DNA of 64,000 bases from Scleroderma bovista (Eukaryota; Basidiomycota; Agaricomycetes; Boletales; Sclerodermataceae). Positions 33,490 through 43,929 of this stretch are shown here, piece after piece. The position numbers and the translations under genes are program-made. The stretch lies in the NCBI GenBank assembly GCA_037178675.1, contig JAYMGJ010000292.1, positions 33,045 through 97,044 on the forward strand, in the 5' to 3' direction. Within the stretch, counting starts at the first letter, position 1. The number at the start of each line of letters is the position of its first letter. The notes below the pieces were generated by a model. The model searched no databases. It was not told the DNA's origin and saw only the letters and a program-made list of their open reading frames with translations.

Positions 33490-33652
33490 TGTCTATTACT
33501 CCCCAGGTTCAAGGTTCAAAGGTGCCCGAACCTGAACCTGAACCTGAACCTACAGGATAGGGGCTGAACTGAACTTGGACTGAACCTGAACCTATAGGTT
33601 TGGTTCAGTCAGTTCAGGTTCGAACTGAGGTTCAGAACTGAACTTGACCACC
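33490..33652 (+). mobile_element. Half of a hAT-like MITE rich in GGTTCAG
   Basis: Made of CTGAACC/GGTTCAG units and ending CTGAACTTGACCACCCCTA, directly abutting Copia-2 coding sequence. The matching half with the same type of end (CTGAACTTTACCAGCCCTA) is at 37127-37306, abutting the other side of the same Copia gene. TAGGGxTGG-type ends and an apparent ~8-bp duplication (TTYGTCAT) suggest the hAT superfamily. Confidence 0.6.
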
Positions 33653-33776
33653 CCTAATTTGTCATTGATGGTGCTGAAAATCCTGCTGATCTGCTCACCA
33701 AGAACTTACCACATGAGAAGTTTGCAAAGTTCAGAGCTCAACTAGGCTTACAGTTTCCCTCTGGCAGCATCTAGTG
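33653..33776 (+). pseudogene. pol: Copia-2 RNase H C-terminus
   Basis: Reads FVIDGAENPADLLTKNLP...LGLQFPSGSI and then stop: the typical last segment of a Ty1/Copia polyprotein. The preceding part (ending ..GNVELFVI) is on the minus strand at 37306-37340, so the gene is split. A polypurine tract GCGAGGGGGAG (33810-33820) and an LTR follow. Confidence 0.85.
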
Positions 33777-33820
33777 CCTTATTTTCTGAAGTGCTCTACA
33801 TGCAACACAGCGAGGGGGAG

Positions 33821-34059
33821 TGTTGAAGTCACATGTGCACCCAGTGTAAACCGTCAATGAAGTGTACACAAGACTGCGACCCATATTAGTGTAGACTTAG
33901 TAATAGTCCTCTTTAGAGTAGATGTCACATGTCACATGTCACATGTCACAGTCATGTGTCACACTATTTGTTGTATATAAACAGCGGACATTGCTTATAT
34001 AATATAACAGCTCTTGACCAGCTACCACTACCATCTCAGGTTGTGCATTTCACCCAACA
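33821..34059 (+). mobile_element. Copia-2 3' LTR (239 bp)
   Basis: Starts TGTTGAAGTCACATGTGC after the PPT and ends TTCACCCAACA. It contains four CACATGT units in tandem (33927-33950) and a TATATAAACAGCG promoter-like stretch near 33975. The right flank is Gypsy-2 gag. Confidence 0.85.
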
Positions 34060-35838
34060 GGTGAGTTGGAGTAGCAGTTCCTCTACATACATAGGTATTG
34101 CTTCAACAAGAGTATCATCTTGCATGATAGCATTGTCATTTGCACCATCAAAGACATATGGATGAACCTCAATGGGCACTGGCATAGGAATAGATGTGGG
34201 GATTGGCTTTGGCATAGGTATGGGAGTGGCAGCAGGGGCTCTGTTCTCCTTTCCCTTGCCTTTACCATAAGGAGGGATGATGACACCTTCAAGTGCAGCT
34301 TTCCTTTTCTCCTTGGTAACTTTAGGAGCATGATCAATAGTGGCAATGAGAGGTTCTTCCTCTTCAAGTTCATAGATTCTGGCTTGGAGGTCTTCTTCAT
34401 CATGGGTAATAAAGTGCACATTGTTAGCAGCTCTAGCAGCAGCAGCAGCATGATGCTCATATGCTTGCAGCATAGTCTCTTCTCCATTCCTGAAAAGTCT
34501 TTGACCATTTGGGAGAGTAATTCTGCATGTTTCATCTCTGGCAAGCGATCCCTTTGTTACAAGATCATTGATGACTTCACATCTGTTGAGACCATGTCCC
34601 TCCACACTACATCCATAGCAGGTGATGGGAGGATGAACAGGAGGACAAGTTGGATGAGTAGGAGTGGTCACAGTAGTTGGTGCAGGAGTAGGGCCTTGAG
34701 TAGGAAGGACAGGACAAGGGAAGACTTTGCCAATATCAGGGTCAAGCTTTATGGCATGGAAGTAGTAGATGGCATAGTTTGGATCAGAGAGGGTCATGCA
34801 GGACAGCTTGTGAACAAGTGTCTCAACATCATCTTTCTCCTTTGTGATTGCTCTCTCCTGATCCAAAGCTCTGAGATTGGCCCTGGCATCTGGAGAGGAG
34901 AGTAGTGGACGAATGGGATCATCTCTGGGGTCATAGTGATCAGAGATAGATGCACTTTTCCAAGGTTCCAAGGGTGACTTCATTCCAAGAAACTCCTTTT
35001 CTTCCAGGTCAAACCTGTCATGGTGGAGAAGTTCTTCTGCCACCTTGCAGACATCTGCATAGGCATAGGGTACAGAAACATCCAACTTGGGATCCTTAAG
35101 GAGAAGACAAGCATCCACATCCGATCAGAACCAGCGGGGTAGTCCAATCCAGAAATAGTGATTGTAGTCTCCTTCTGTTATCTTTCCTTTATTCCTCAGC
35201 CATCCTCCAATGCAAATGAAGTTCCTGTTATATGCTCTGAAGTCATGAAGGGAGTTGATTGGAGTGTTCAAGGATTCATAGACAAATCGCTTGAGATCTG
35301 TCTCTTGGAAGTGCTGATCGGAGAAGTCAGCATCAAAGTGCTTCAAGAGATCCTTCTTAAAGGTATCCCAGTTGGGAGTATGATAGTGTTTCATGCCTTG
35401 GATAATCTCTTGTACATGGATGGAACAGTATTGAAGGATAGATTGCACTTTCTCAGCATTGGTGGTGACATTATGAAGAGTGCAAAGGCATTCATAGTGA
35501 GCAATGAAGGGTTTGACATAAGAGTGCTCTCCAGTGAACTTCTCTGGGGCTGACTTTGTCCCAATGATTGGTAGAGTAAGCACAGAGGGTGTGACAGTAG
35601 CCATAGATGAAGATATGTTGATAGCAATAGGGGTAGGGGTAGAAAGTATTGTCAATGTAGGAGGTAGAGCAAGTTGGGAAGTGTTATGAGGCAATGTAGG
35701 AGTCCAATAGGACAGTGTAGATGGGGTAGATAGAGTTGTGGGAGATGGAGAGGTCAACGGAGATGAGGATGTTGACAGAATTGATGAAAGTGGGATATCA
35801 AATCCAGATACAACCACCCCTCGCGGTGGGCTCCAGAT
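34060..35838 (-). pseudogene. gag: Gypsy-2 gag, broken by Copia-2
   Basis: Frame 35125-35844 then 34062-35118, with one TGA between them (..LPRWF | SDVDACLL). Segments: KFTGEHSYVKPFIAHYECLC, DLLKHFDADFSDQHFQ, IGGWLRNKGKITEGDYNHYF (capsid-like), then a zinc knuckle CYGCSVEGHGLNRC (about 34585-34626) and a KGKGKENR/Pro-rich tail. This matches the gag type of large Agaricomycete Gypsy elements. The frame opens at the LTR border without an obvious ATG for about 75 codons; MATVTPSV is the best start. Everything downstream (pol) is lost at the Copia-2 LTR. Confidence 0.8.
35815..35837 (-). other. Probable primer-binding site of Gypsy-2
   Basis: Minus-strand TGGAGCCCACCGCGAGG begins two bases after the LTR end, as expected for the complement of a tRNA 3' end (TGG...). 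The tRNA identity was not determined. Confidence 0.55.
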
Positions 35839-36597
35839 GTGCACCTAAGTGAGGGAAGAGGTCAGAACAACCAACAACCAACACCAAATGACAACAAAAA
35901 GCAAGTGGTGGTCTTCCTTTGCAGTTCTGGTATTTAATCTCCACAGGGGAATGCGCTGCAAGCCTTCAGGTAAGGTGCAGGAGGGAAGGGAAGGGCTTCT
36001 GATGGGGAATATATGCGACTTGGAATGGTATTGACTCCTCTTCAGCCTACCACAGTGGTTAGGAAGAGTCCTGGGATTGAAGAGCGATGATAGATTGACA
36101 ATAGGGGTGATATAGCAGTGACAGAACAACAGGGAAGCAAGGGGACAGTTCCTGCTTCAAGAATGCGATGGAGAGTGATGGGATAGAGTGGATGGAGATG
36201 CTAGACTGTGCTTCAGCCTAGAGAAATGATCAGATACAAGATATATCTGATAAACAACAATAGTGGAGCTTTAGGCCAGCACTGAGTGACCTACAAGTCC
36301 AAAGACAGAGAGGGAGCTTATAGACAGAGAGGGTGAGTGAATGTGGTCGCTTTATTGAGGGGGAAGCAGACACTTCCTTGCAGCCTTTGGCTGCTGGTTT
36401 ATATACAGGAGGGGCTGTGGCCCTGTAAGCACAAATGACTAAGTGCTTGGTAAGAAATTGGTAAGAAATTGGTAAGTGATCAATAAGCAGTGTAATCAGG
36501 CTGAGTCATTGATGGGGAAAGCCTAAACAAGCTGCTGAGCCAAGGGAATGAGTAGAAACATAGGTAAAAAGGGGTGCATAATCAAGAACATGGAAAA
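35838..36597 (-). mobile_element. LTR-A copy 5: 5' LTR of Gypsy-2 (promoter/R/U5 part)
   Basis: Reverse-complement match to the last roughly 750 bp of the 47.2-kb LTR-A (TATATAAACCAGCAGCC, CAATAAAGCG and ...CTCACTTAGGTGCACA at the border). Its direct junction with a primer site and gag shows that LTR-A is the LTR of the Gypsy-2 family. The U3 beyond 36597 is missing. Confidence 0.85.
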
Positions 36598-37126
36598 ATG
36601 ATGACTCACTCCATTAGTCACACATTATACCTGCACAAAAAGGTGGTAAATATGCATAGAAACACAAATGAACTGACACTATCACAAGCAAAATGACGGT
36701 TAGCAAACCCAGCCAACCCACAAAATGGCCAGGATGATCTTCCTTATCATCAGATGTATCTGACAATAATGTTGAACTCCCACCACCAAGTGAAGGTTAG
36801 ATATGACACATTGTGCTGATTGTATGTGCTAACTAGATGTCATGAACTGAAGAGGGTACTACACCAGCTGAGACAACATTGGATACAAATGAAGATGCTG
36901 AAACTGGAGTAGAAGGAGATGCTGAAGCAGGGTATAATTAGATTCAATAGGAGTGAAGGTCTGATACAAAGGTGTGTTATTCATAACTACTAATCTCAAC
37001 CAAATTAAGCATCACAAACATGCTCATTGTGGCCATGATCCATGCACTGAAGATATATATCCACAAAAGAGACTCACCACTTGATCCCAGATGGCACAGC
37101 TGCCAATGGCCATTTTTTACATCAAT
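36598..37126. other. Unassigned segment
   Basis: No recognised gene. The + strand has short acidic, splice-like pieces (SDNNVELPPPSEG then GT), and the minus strand has GGTGAG donors near 37068. It may be an exon/intron remnant of a KDZ- or TET-associated gene, but nothing supports a name. Confidence 0.25.
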
Positions 37127-37306
37127 ATGTATTTCAGGTTCAGGTTCGAACCAGTTCTGAACCAGAACTGAACCTAGTAGAACCAGTTCAGGTAGGTTCA
37201 GTTCAGGTTCAGGTTCAGTTCACCCCTGAAGTAGTAGGTTCGGGTTCAGGTTCAGGAAACATAGGCTCTGAACCGAACTGAACTGAACTTTACCAGCCCT
37301 AGTATG
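37127..37306 (+). mobile_element. Other half of the hAT-like GGTTCAG MITE
   Basis: GGTTCAGGTTC units ending ..GAACTTTACCAGCCCTA, abutting minus-strand Copia-2 sequence (TATGACGAATAGTTCC). See the half at 33490-33652. Confidence 0.6.
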
Positions 37307-38341
37307 ACGAATAGTTCCACGTTACCTTTTGTGACTGACTCGCAGATTCCGTGGTAGCATATGTCGATGTATTTGTAGCGAGGCTCCATTACAGGGTTGG
37401 ATGCCATGAATATGGACCCCTGATTATCACTGCAAATTGAGATAGCTTTCAGCTTATAGCCAAGCTCACCAAGCAAACTTCAAATCCAGGTAACTTGGCG
37501 AGCGCAATCACTCAAAGCCATGTATTTGGCCTCAGTGGACGAGTATGTAATAGTCTTCTGTGCACGAGAAGTCCAGCTGATCAAGCCATCTGCAAGTTTC
37601 AGGTAAAAACCTGTCTGCAAGAGGTGAGAGGGAGGGTCTGATCCCCAATCTGAGTCCATGCATGCAATCAGTCCAGCACCGGATCCACCATTGTACATTA
37701 GGGAGTATGTAGGTGTCCCAATAAGATAGCAACAGATATATAGCACTTTGTTCAGGTGGTCCTGGGATGGATTTGTGGCATGGCATGAGAGATGGGTGAC
37801 TGCAAAGGCAATGTTGGGCCTAGTGCCTAACATAAGGTACAGAAGGGACCCTATTACCATCTGGAAACAGGAGTGGAGATCTGCATCAACAGGCTCTGTA
37901 TTTTTGGCGGCATAGTAGCCAGCTGGCAGTGGGGTGCTTGCAGACTTTGCATTTAGCATGCCGCAGCATTCAATGACCTTTTGGAGGTATGCACACTGAT
38001 CCAAGTGGATAGCGCAACCCTTGCAAGTGATTTGCATATGGAGGAACTCATTTGGTTCTCCAAGGTCTCTGCACTCCCATTTGCACATGAACTGTGCTTT
38101 GATGGCATCAACAACAGCCTTGTTAGGGCTGCAGAATAAAGCATTGTCCACATATATAATACCAATGACAATGTTGGTGCCCTTCTTCTTATAGAAGAAG
38201 ATGCCTGCTTCAGACTTAAGGTGCTCAAACCCAAGCTCTTTGAGGGACTCATCAAGTGTGCACCACCAAGCTAGGCCAGCCTGTTTGAGGCCATAGAGGG
38301 CACACCAGAGGCAGAGCACTTTGCACTCTTGCCCGGGAACT
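37307..38341 (-). pseudogene. pol: Copia-2 RT (3' half) and RNase H
   Basis: Minus strand: ALYGLKQAGLAWW, IIYVDNALFCS, STPLPAGYYA, MIGSLLYLMLGTRPNIAFAV, DSDWGSDP, SSTEAKYMALSDCA and GNVELFVI. The RT catalytic box YVDD is YVDN (codon 38143-38145; GAT to AAT within a former CpG), so RT is inactive. The first half of RT is missing where an LTR-like block sits (38342-38724). The C-terminal segment continues at 33653 on the + strand. Confidence 0.85.
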
Positions 38342-38724
38342 TGAGACAACCCTAAGGGACAAACCCAAAGAACTACCACACAAGGACTCTGAGGAGGAAT
38401 AGGATGCAAGCGTCTTAGAGCGAAAACCCAAAGAGAGCTCGAATGGAGAGCCTCTGGGTGCTGGATTGCAGCAGTATATATACTACACTACATGTGTCCT
38501 GTGCGAGGCCATCCATGAGGCTGTATGCTGTACGAGGCAGTGAACACAGCTGCCATCCTGTGGTAAGGCTATGCTAATGACATCAAGGGATACAGCATGT
38601 ACAGCACAAAGCTGTAGTCCAGACAGACCTACAGATAAGATGTACTAGATAAGATACTACGGTATGATAAGATAAGATGTCATCTAATCACAGATTAGAT
38701 AAGATAAAAAGTTAGACTGTTACA
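38342..38724 (-). mobile_element. LTR-like insertion in Copia-2
   Basis: Minus strand starts TGTAACAGTCTAACTT with many ATCTTATCT units, has a GTATATATACTGC promoter-like block and ends near GTTGTCTCA. It replaces roughly 100 codons of RT between DIARC and VPGQE. No matching target duplication was found, so the insertion is accompanied by a deletion. Confidence 0.5.
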
Positions 38725-39351
38725 GCGAGCGATGTCCTTGTAGGACCAATTGCAGACGCTCTCATATTGAGGCTCGTGGGTTGTGAGGGCTTTGCCCATC
38801 AGGAATTGGACTAGGTTTGCTCCCCCTTCCTTGCACATCTTTTGCACATCTTCCTCACTGGGCATTGCAGAGGTGTCAGGGAAACCACCAGGAACATGGT
38901 CTGGTGTGTCTGGTTGTGCGGGCCTAGAGGCCTCACCCACTGTTTCTCGCCATTGAGAGGCACTTTCAATATCCCAGAGTTGCTCGATGGGATGTTGCCA
39001 CTCACCATACATGTTTCTGGGGCGCAATGGCGCTCTACATTCACGTTGGGGGTGGGCAGGGATATTCACTGCAGGGGGTCGTGGTGCATTCTGGTGGTGT
39101 TCAGCTTGGCCAGGGCACTGTGGTGCTGGAGGTGGTGGGTGTCTCACCGGTGAAGGCATTCTCAGTGCCTGTGGAGGCACTGGAGATGGTGTATGGGGAG
39201 GATTTGGTTGATTAGGCTCTTCCTCAGGAGCCTCAGGGTCCTCATGCTTTGAATCGTCATCCTGCACTTGGGGATGTGGATAGCCATGGTTGTGTTCCAC
39301 ATCATCATCACTGTTGGTATCATCAGGGGAATTCCCTGGTCGAGACCCCAT
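38725..39351 (-). pseudogene. pol: Copia-2 integrase-RT linker region
   Basis: Acidic, Pro-rich linker typical of Copia polyproteins: DDDVEHNHGYPHPQVQDDD, then RPRNMYGEWQHPIEQLWDIE and finally NWSYKDIARC, the normal lead-in to RT. The upstream integrase is gone; beyond 39351 the sequence is repetitive. Confidence 0.65.
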
Positions 39352-40629
39352 GCACCTACTTAGGCCGTCTTACATGGCCACCCAAAGGTGAAAATCGGCT
39401 GAGTGTCATGGACCAGCGGATGGTAGCCCAGGAATAATTTGTTATCAATTGCCATGGATGGGCTACCTACTTAGATATTATCACAATGTAATATGGGTGG
39501 GCTAGATTGTCAATTAAGGGGAGGGTGAATGGGTCAAATTAAATATTGTCATGGAAATTAATGGGAGCACATAATTTGTGCTCACTATATCATTTGGGTG
39601 GGCCCAGGCCTGCCTTTCATTCATGTCATTGGACAAGCCCATATTGTATTATCATGTAGGTGTATAGGTGAGCTAAACCAAATCAGAGTAGCAGGGGGCA
39701 CCAATACACAAATGGCACTGCGGTAATTACCCTGGGATTATTGTCAATAATCAGGGGTGTTCCTACCGTGGGTAAAGTGTCACTACCGCGGGGTGGTAAT
39801 CACTAGGTTGGTAATCACTATGAGGGGTTGGTCATCACTACCATGGGGTATGGGTCACTACCACGGGTTAATAATCACTAGGTTGGTAATCACTATGAGG
39901 GGTTGGTCATCACATCCATGGGGTATGGGTCACTACCGTGGGTTAATAATCACTAGGTTGGTAATCACTATGAGGGGTTGGTCATCACTACCATGGGGTA
40001 TGGGTCACTACCACGGGTTAATAATCACTAGGTTGGTAATCACTATGAGGGGTTGGTCATCACATCCATGGGGTATGGGTCACTACCGTGGGTTAATAAT
40101 CACTAGGTTGGTAATCACTATGAGGGGTTGGTCATCACTACTGTGGCTTGGTCATCACTACCGCAGCTTTCTCGTTACTACCGCAGGTTGGTTGTCACTA
40201 CCCTTGATATGTGGAATGATTGCAGGCAGGTATAATTCCATATTGTGTGATAATGTAAACCACATGCACCTCCTTAGGCTGATGCATACAACCACACCAG
40301 AATAAAAATCAGCTAATTAGTACAACACAGAACAGGACTATGCTAGAACCATGGTCAGTTATAATAATGGTGTGGTAGGTATGACCCATGATTTTATAAT
40401 ATAGGTATATAGGTGAGTATGTTCAAATCAGTCCAACACAAGGGACACCACTACACTAATGGCACTGTGGTAATAGCTATTTCAAATAAGCAGTCACTAC
40501 CGTGGGTGAAGTGTGACTACCACAGGGGGTGTAATAACTACAATAGGTAAGGGGAACTGCCACGGGATACTGCTGGTGAAGTGTAACTACCATGGGGATG
40601 TAATTACAATAGGTAAGGGAAACTGCTGC
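39352..40629. repeat. 75-bp tandem array and related repetitive DNA
   Basis: GGTTGGTAATCACTATGAGG recurs at 39805, 39881, 39956, 40031 and 40106 (75-76 bp), with alternating unit types giving a ~151-bp dimer. Weaker TCACTACCG units extend to about 40200 and 40500-40620. CATGCACCT.CTTAGGC occurs at both 39349 and 40262, suggesting the block is itself part of a duplicated element. The 182-codon + frame here is a by-product of the period being divisible by 3. Confidence 0.85.
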
Positions 40630-41048
40630 TGTCATGCACCAAACAGGTTTGGTACAGTGAACATGGAAGATAATGCCTATATTGAATGATCCTTATGTGA
40701 AGGATAAGCATGACAGACCCTCATTGTAGCCATCTATCACACAAGAAGACTATCCTTATGCAAGAGATGAATGCTGACGTCCAGCAGTCATCCCTTGCAC
40801 AAGAACCACCAAGAAGCAGAAGAAACTGAAGGAATAACATCATTTATGGTATGAGAAAGGAATGTACCCTTCTGCAGTCCAACTCCCATACCAGAACGAT
40901 CAAAGAAGCCGAAGAATTGATGGAGAAACAAAGGAGAAAGAGAAGAAACAATTTTTAGCACCCCAAAGTCATTTTTAGGCACCCAGTGCCAGCATTCCGA
41001 TATTTTGAATAGCTCCACCATTTCTGAAGCTATCAGGCACATGACTAT

Positions 41049-41329
41049 TATAGAAAGGTGGTGGTCTGCACAGGGAAGGTCTAGCCTGAAAGAAGGGAGA
41101 AGGAGAACTGTAGGGTAACCTCAGTAGTCTGGCAAGCTACTATATATTAGTATGTACCTGTAGGATAACTACAAGGTATCAGTAGGTAGATGTGGTTAGT
41201 AGGAAAGGTACCCACCCTCAGTAGTCTGGCAAGCTACTGAGGGACTATGGTAATAGACTCTACTGTATGTGCGATGAAAGCTTATGTAAGTAGGTAAACA
41301 TACCATAACAGTCTGTTTATAATCCAACA
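41049..41329 (-). mobile_element. Solo LTR (281 bp), same family as 5117-5396
   Basis: Minus strand TGTTGGATTATAAACAG...CACCTTTCTATA with perfect ACTAT duplications (41044-41048, 41330-41334). The empty site is visible in the other LTR-A copies (..GTGACTATACTGTCAGAG..). Confidence 0.93.
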
Positions 41330-41427
41330 ACTATACCGTCAGAGAGCCTAGAACGTGGTCTATCTGCCTGTCAAGTTCTGATGCAAATCTGTTCATTTCC
41401 CATGGTGATATTCCCCCCACAATCCAG

Positions 41428-41823
41428 ATGTTCATCTCATCGCTCACTATGGAGTCCATATTTTCTCTGGATCATTTCTCTGCTATTGCTGCAGATCTCC
41501 ACTGTGTCCTGCTCTTAGGACAGCCTCTCCCAGAGTTCCTGTGCACTGCCTGGCACATATCTTCCCACCCTGCTCCCTCAGTCCCTCTCATTCTCGGTCA
41601 GCACGTTCTCCTTGTCAGTCCTGTGTCAAGGACGTACTTTTGTCGTCTTAGGTCTATTGTCAAGCTTGAGAAGTCTTCTCTGGTCATCTCTGTGTCCCCT
41701 GAGCCCTCAGCCTATGGTCCCTTCCTCCCAGATACTTGCCATGTCCATCTTCCTCTGTCGTTCGTCTCACTTCACTGGATGCATCAAATTCAATACTCTA
41801 TCTGCTTCCCTACTTTCAGATGA
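41428..41823 (+). CDS. LTR-A U3 open reading frame (copy 6)
   Basis: Same unrecognised frame as at 7685-8173: SLTMESIFSLDHFSAIAADL, LLLGQPLPEF, SVPLILGQHVLLVSPVSRTY and SPEPSAYGPFLPDTC. The start used in copy 2 is separated by the inserted solo LTR. Downstream a second frame (41736-42236) is also open but out of phase and less conserved. Confidence 0.4.
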   Translation: MFISSLTMESIFSLDHFSAIAADLHCVLLLGQPLPEFLCTAWHISSHPAPSVPLILGQHVLLVSPVSRTYFCRLRSIVKLEKSSLVISVSPEPSAYGPFLPDTCHVHLPLSFVSLHWMHQIQYSICFPTFR

Positions 41824-43035
41824 CATCCCCCAGCACCATGACAGTTATGCCCCCACTTTATAGTGCTATTAGGAAGAAGAACCCTCTCTTGTTCTTTCCC
41901 AGAAGAGAGCTTGTCAAGGGAGCCCATGGTTGCACTTCAGCGGCATTAGAACACATGCACTATACCTTAGTGTATGCTGACCCCCCAAAAGACCTCTGGA
42001 CCCCTGGTACCCTTCTTGTGGCTGTTTTGTCTTGGATCAATCCCCCTATTTATCTCAGATCTTCCCCATTCTTGTTCCATCAAATTCCTGATGGTACACA
42101 GCCCCCCATCAAACTTCTTAGGCTGTGCATCAATGACTTCTTCTGCTGTGCAGTGACTCATCCCTTGCTTACTGATGCTCTCTTGTCATCAGTATTACTC
42201 TATCCCTTTCGCATTTTGGGTATATTACTCAGCTGATGACTCACTCCCTTACCAATCAATCTTGTCATGCAGCTTACTCATTCCTTTACTCAGCAGCTTA
42301 TTCATGCTCCCTATGCTTACTCATTCCTGGTTATCCCATGCTTACTGATCGCTTACAAACCCCTTACAAAGCTCTTACCAATCCCTTACCAATCCTTGAC
42401 AAATTCTGCTTACTCCCTTCTCTTTTTGTACTTTAATGCTGTGCCCCTCCATGTATTTAAACCCCTGGGCTCAGCCCAGTGAGGAAAGACCCAATTGCAC
42501 GAAATTATCCCTCTCTCAGACTCTCTCAGTCAGTATCCCCTCAGCTCTTTGAGTCTTGTAGGCTTCAGTGAAGGTCTAAAGGCTCTGATATCTCAAGTTT
42601 ATTCAATCCATTCAAGTCCAAGTATTTCTCTAGGCTCAAGCGGAGTCTAGCCTGTCTATCCTTCATATCCCATTGCTTCTGGACGTCAGGAGCCCCCTTG
42701 CCCTTTTGCTGCACCAACCTCTAGGTGTAGTATTGCTACTTCAGTCCCAGTCACCTCAATCCCCGCTTTGACACTTCCTAGGCTTTAGGAAGAGTCTAGA
42801 CCCCTATCCCCTTCGTCATCTATTGCTCCTGTACCCCAGGAGTATCCTGCATCATCGTCTGCATCACCCTGTTGGTGTAGATCCGCTTCCCCCCTCCTCA
42901 GCACATCCTCTCTGGACACTGCGGAGGTAAACCACCACTCGCACATTTTCATAGTCCTTTGTTGGTGTTGTGTTTGGGTTATTACTCCGACCAAAATCCA
43001 CACTTTGACTCACAATGCAGGACTTAGAAAAAAAA

Positions 43036-43077
43036 TTGGAGTTGTTGTGATTACAAATCACATCACAACAACTCCAA
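43036..43077. repeat. Perfect 16-bp inverted repeat (hairpin)
   Basis: TTGGAGTTGTTGTGAT and its exact complement ATCACAACAACTCCAA are separated by 10 bp. It lies 21 bp beyond the end of LTR-A copy 6. Confidence 0.85.
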
Positions 43078-43189
43078 ATATTCTCTACATAAGTCCCACA
43101 TCACCTCTGTCTCCCATTCAACCACAACAACAACAACACATCGACCACGACTCGCTATCAGGTACGTACCACCATATGCAGCACCCGCC

Positions 43190-43509
43190 ACTAACACACG
43201 ACCACAACAGCCCCAGCATCGTCCAATGACGACGACCCCCCACCCATTGTCTCTGATGGACGATCACAGACGATCATGACCCCCATCCCAGCGCTGTCCA
43301 ACGACGACAACAAACCCCAGCCCATCCTCTCTAATGGACGACCACGACCCCCATCCCAGGACCCCCATTCCGTTGTCGTCCAATGACAACGACCCCCATC
43401 CCAGCACAATCCAATGATGACAGCGACCCCCAGCCCATCCTCTCTGACAGATGACCACGGACAATGACCCTCATCCCAGCACCCCCATCTCAGTGTCATC
43501 CAACAATGA
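43190..43509. repeat. GAC-CCC-rich minisatellite, left part
   Basis: Degenerate units of roughly 60-75 bp built from GACCCCCATCCCAGC, GTCCAACGACGAC and CCCAGCCCATCCTCTCTGA. It continues at 45440-45770 after an inserted element. Confidence 0.75.
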
Positions 43510-43929
43510 CATCAGGAAATTGGTGAGAAATAGATAAAGCATTACCTACCATTTTCATGCATGTCAAGTGTATCCTGAGATATCATTCTGATGAAGCAGT
43601 AGATCAGGCTAGATAATCCAGGGTAGTGTAGATAGCATTGACCAGATATATTCATTATGGGTGAACATGAGCAAGCACATTCCTCAGCTATATCTGATTA
43701 CTTTGGCTCACAATGGTAGCCAAGGCCAATTGTCCAACAGAATTTGATTATTTGATCAAGTATTCCTATTAGTGCACATAAGCTAACCAACCCTCATCTG
43801 GACAGTACTGGACAACACTGACCAGTTGTCCCCAACTCTCCCAGACTATTCCAGTAGTATTGTTTATGTAAATCAATTTATATTATCAATTCTATATAAA
43901 ATACAAAACTACAGTATATATCCTGTCTA

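Larger units (their letters stand above)
40630..43014 (+). mobile_element. LTR-A copy 6 with an inserted 281-bp solo LTR
   Basis: Starts TGTCATGCACCAAACAGG and ends CACACTTTGACTCACA. Without the insertion it is about 2.1 kb. Flanks CTGC and ATGC agree in three of four bases. U3 frame 41428-41823 is open (131 codons). TATTTAAACCCCTGGGC lies near 42455. The cluster of CTTACC/CTTACT units at 42240-42420 precedes it. Confidence 0.88.

Noticed and set aside
39757..40305. 182-codon + frame with repeated ITRLVITMRGW peptide
   Set aside because: The 75-bp unit is divisible by three, so the frame stays open automatically; no start context or homology.
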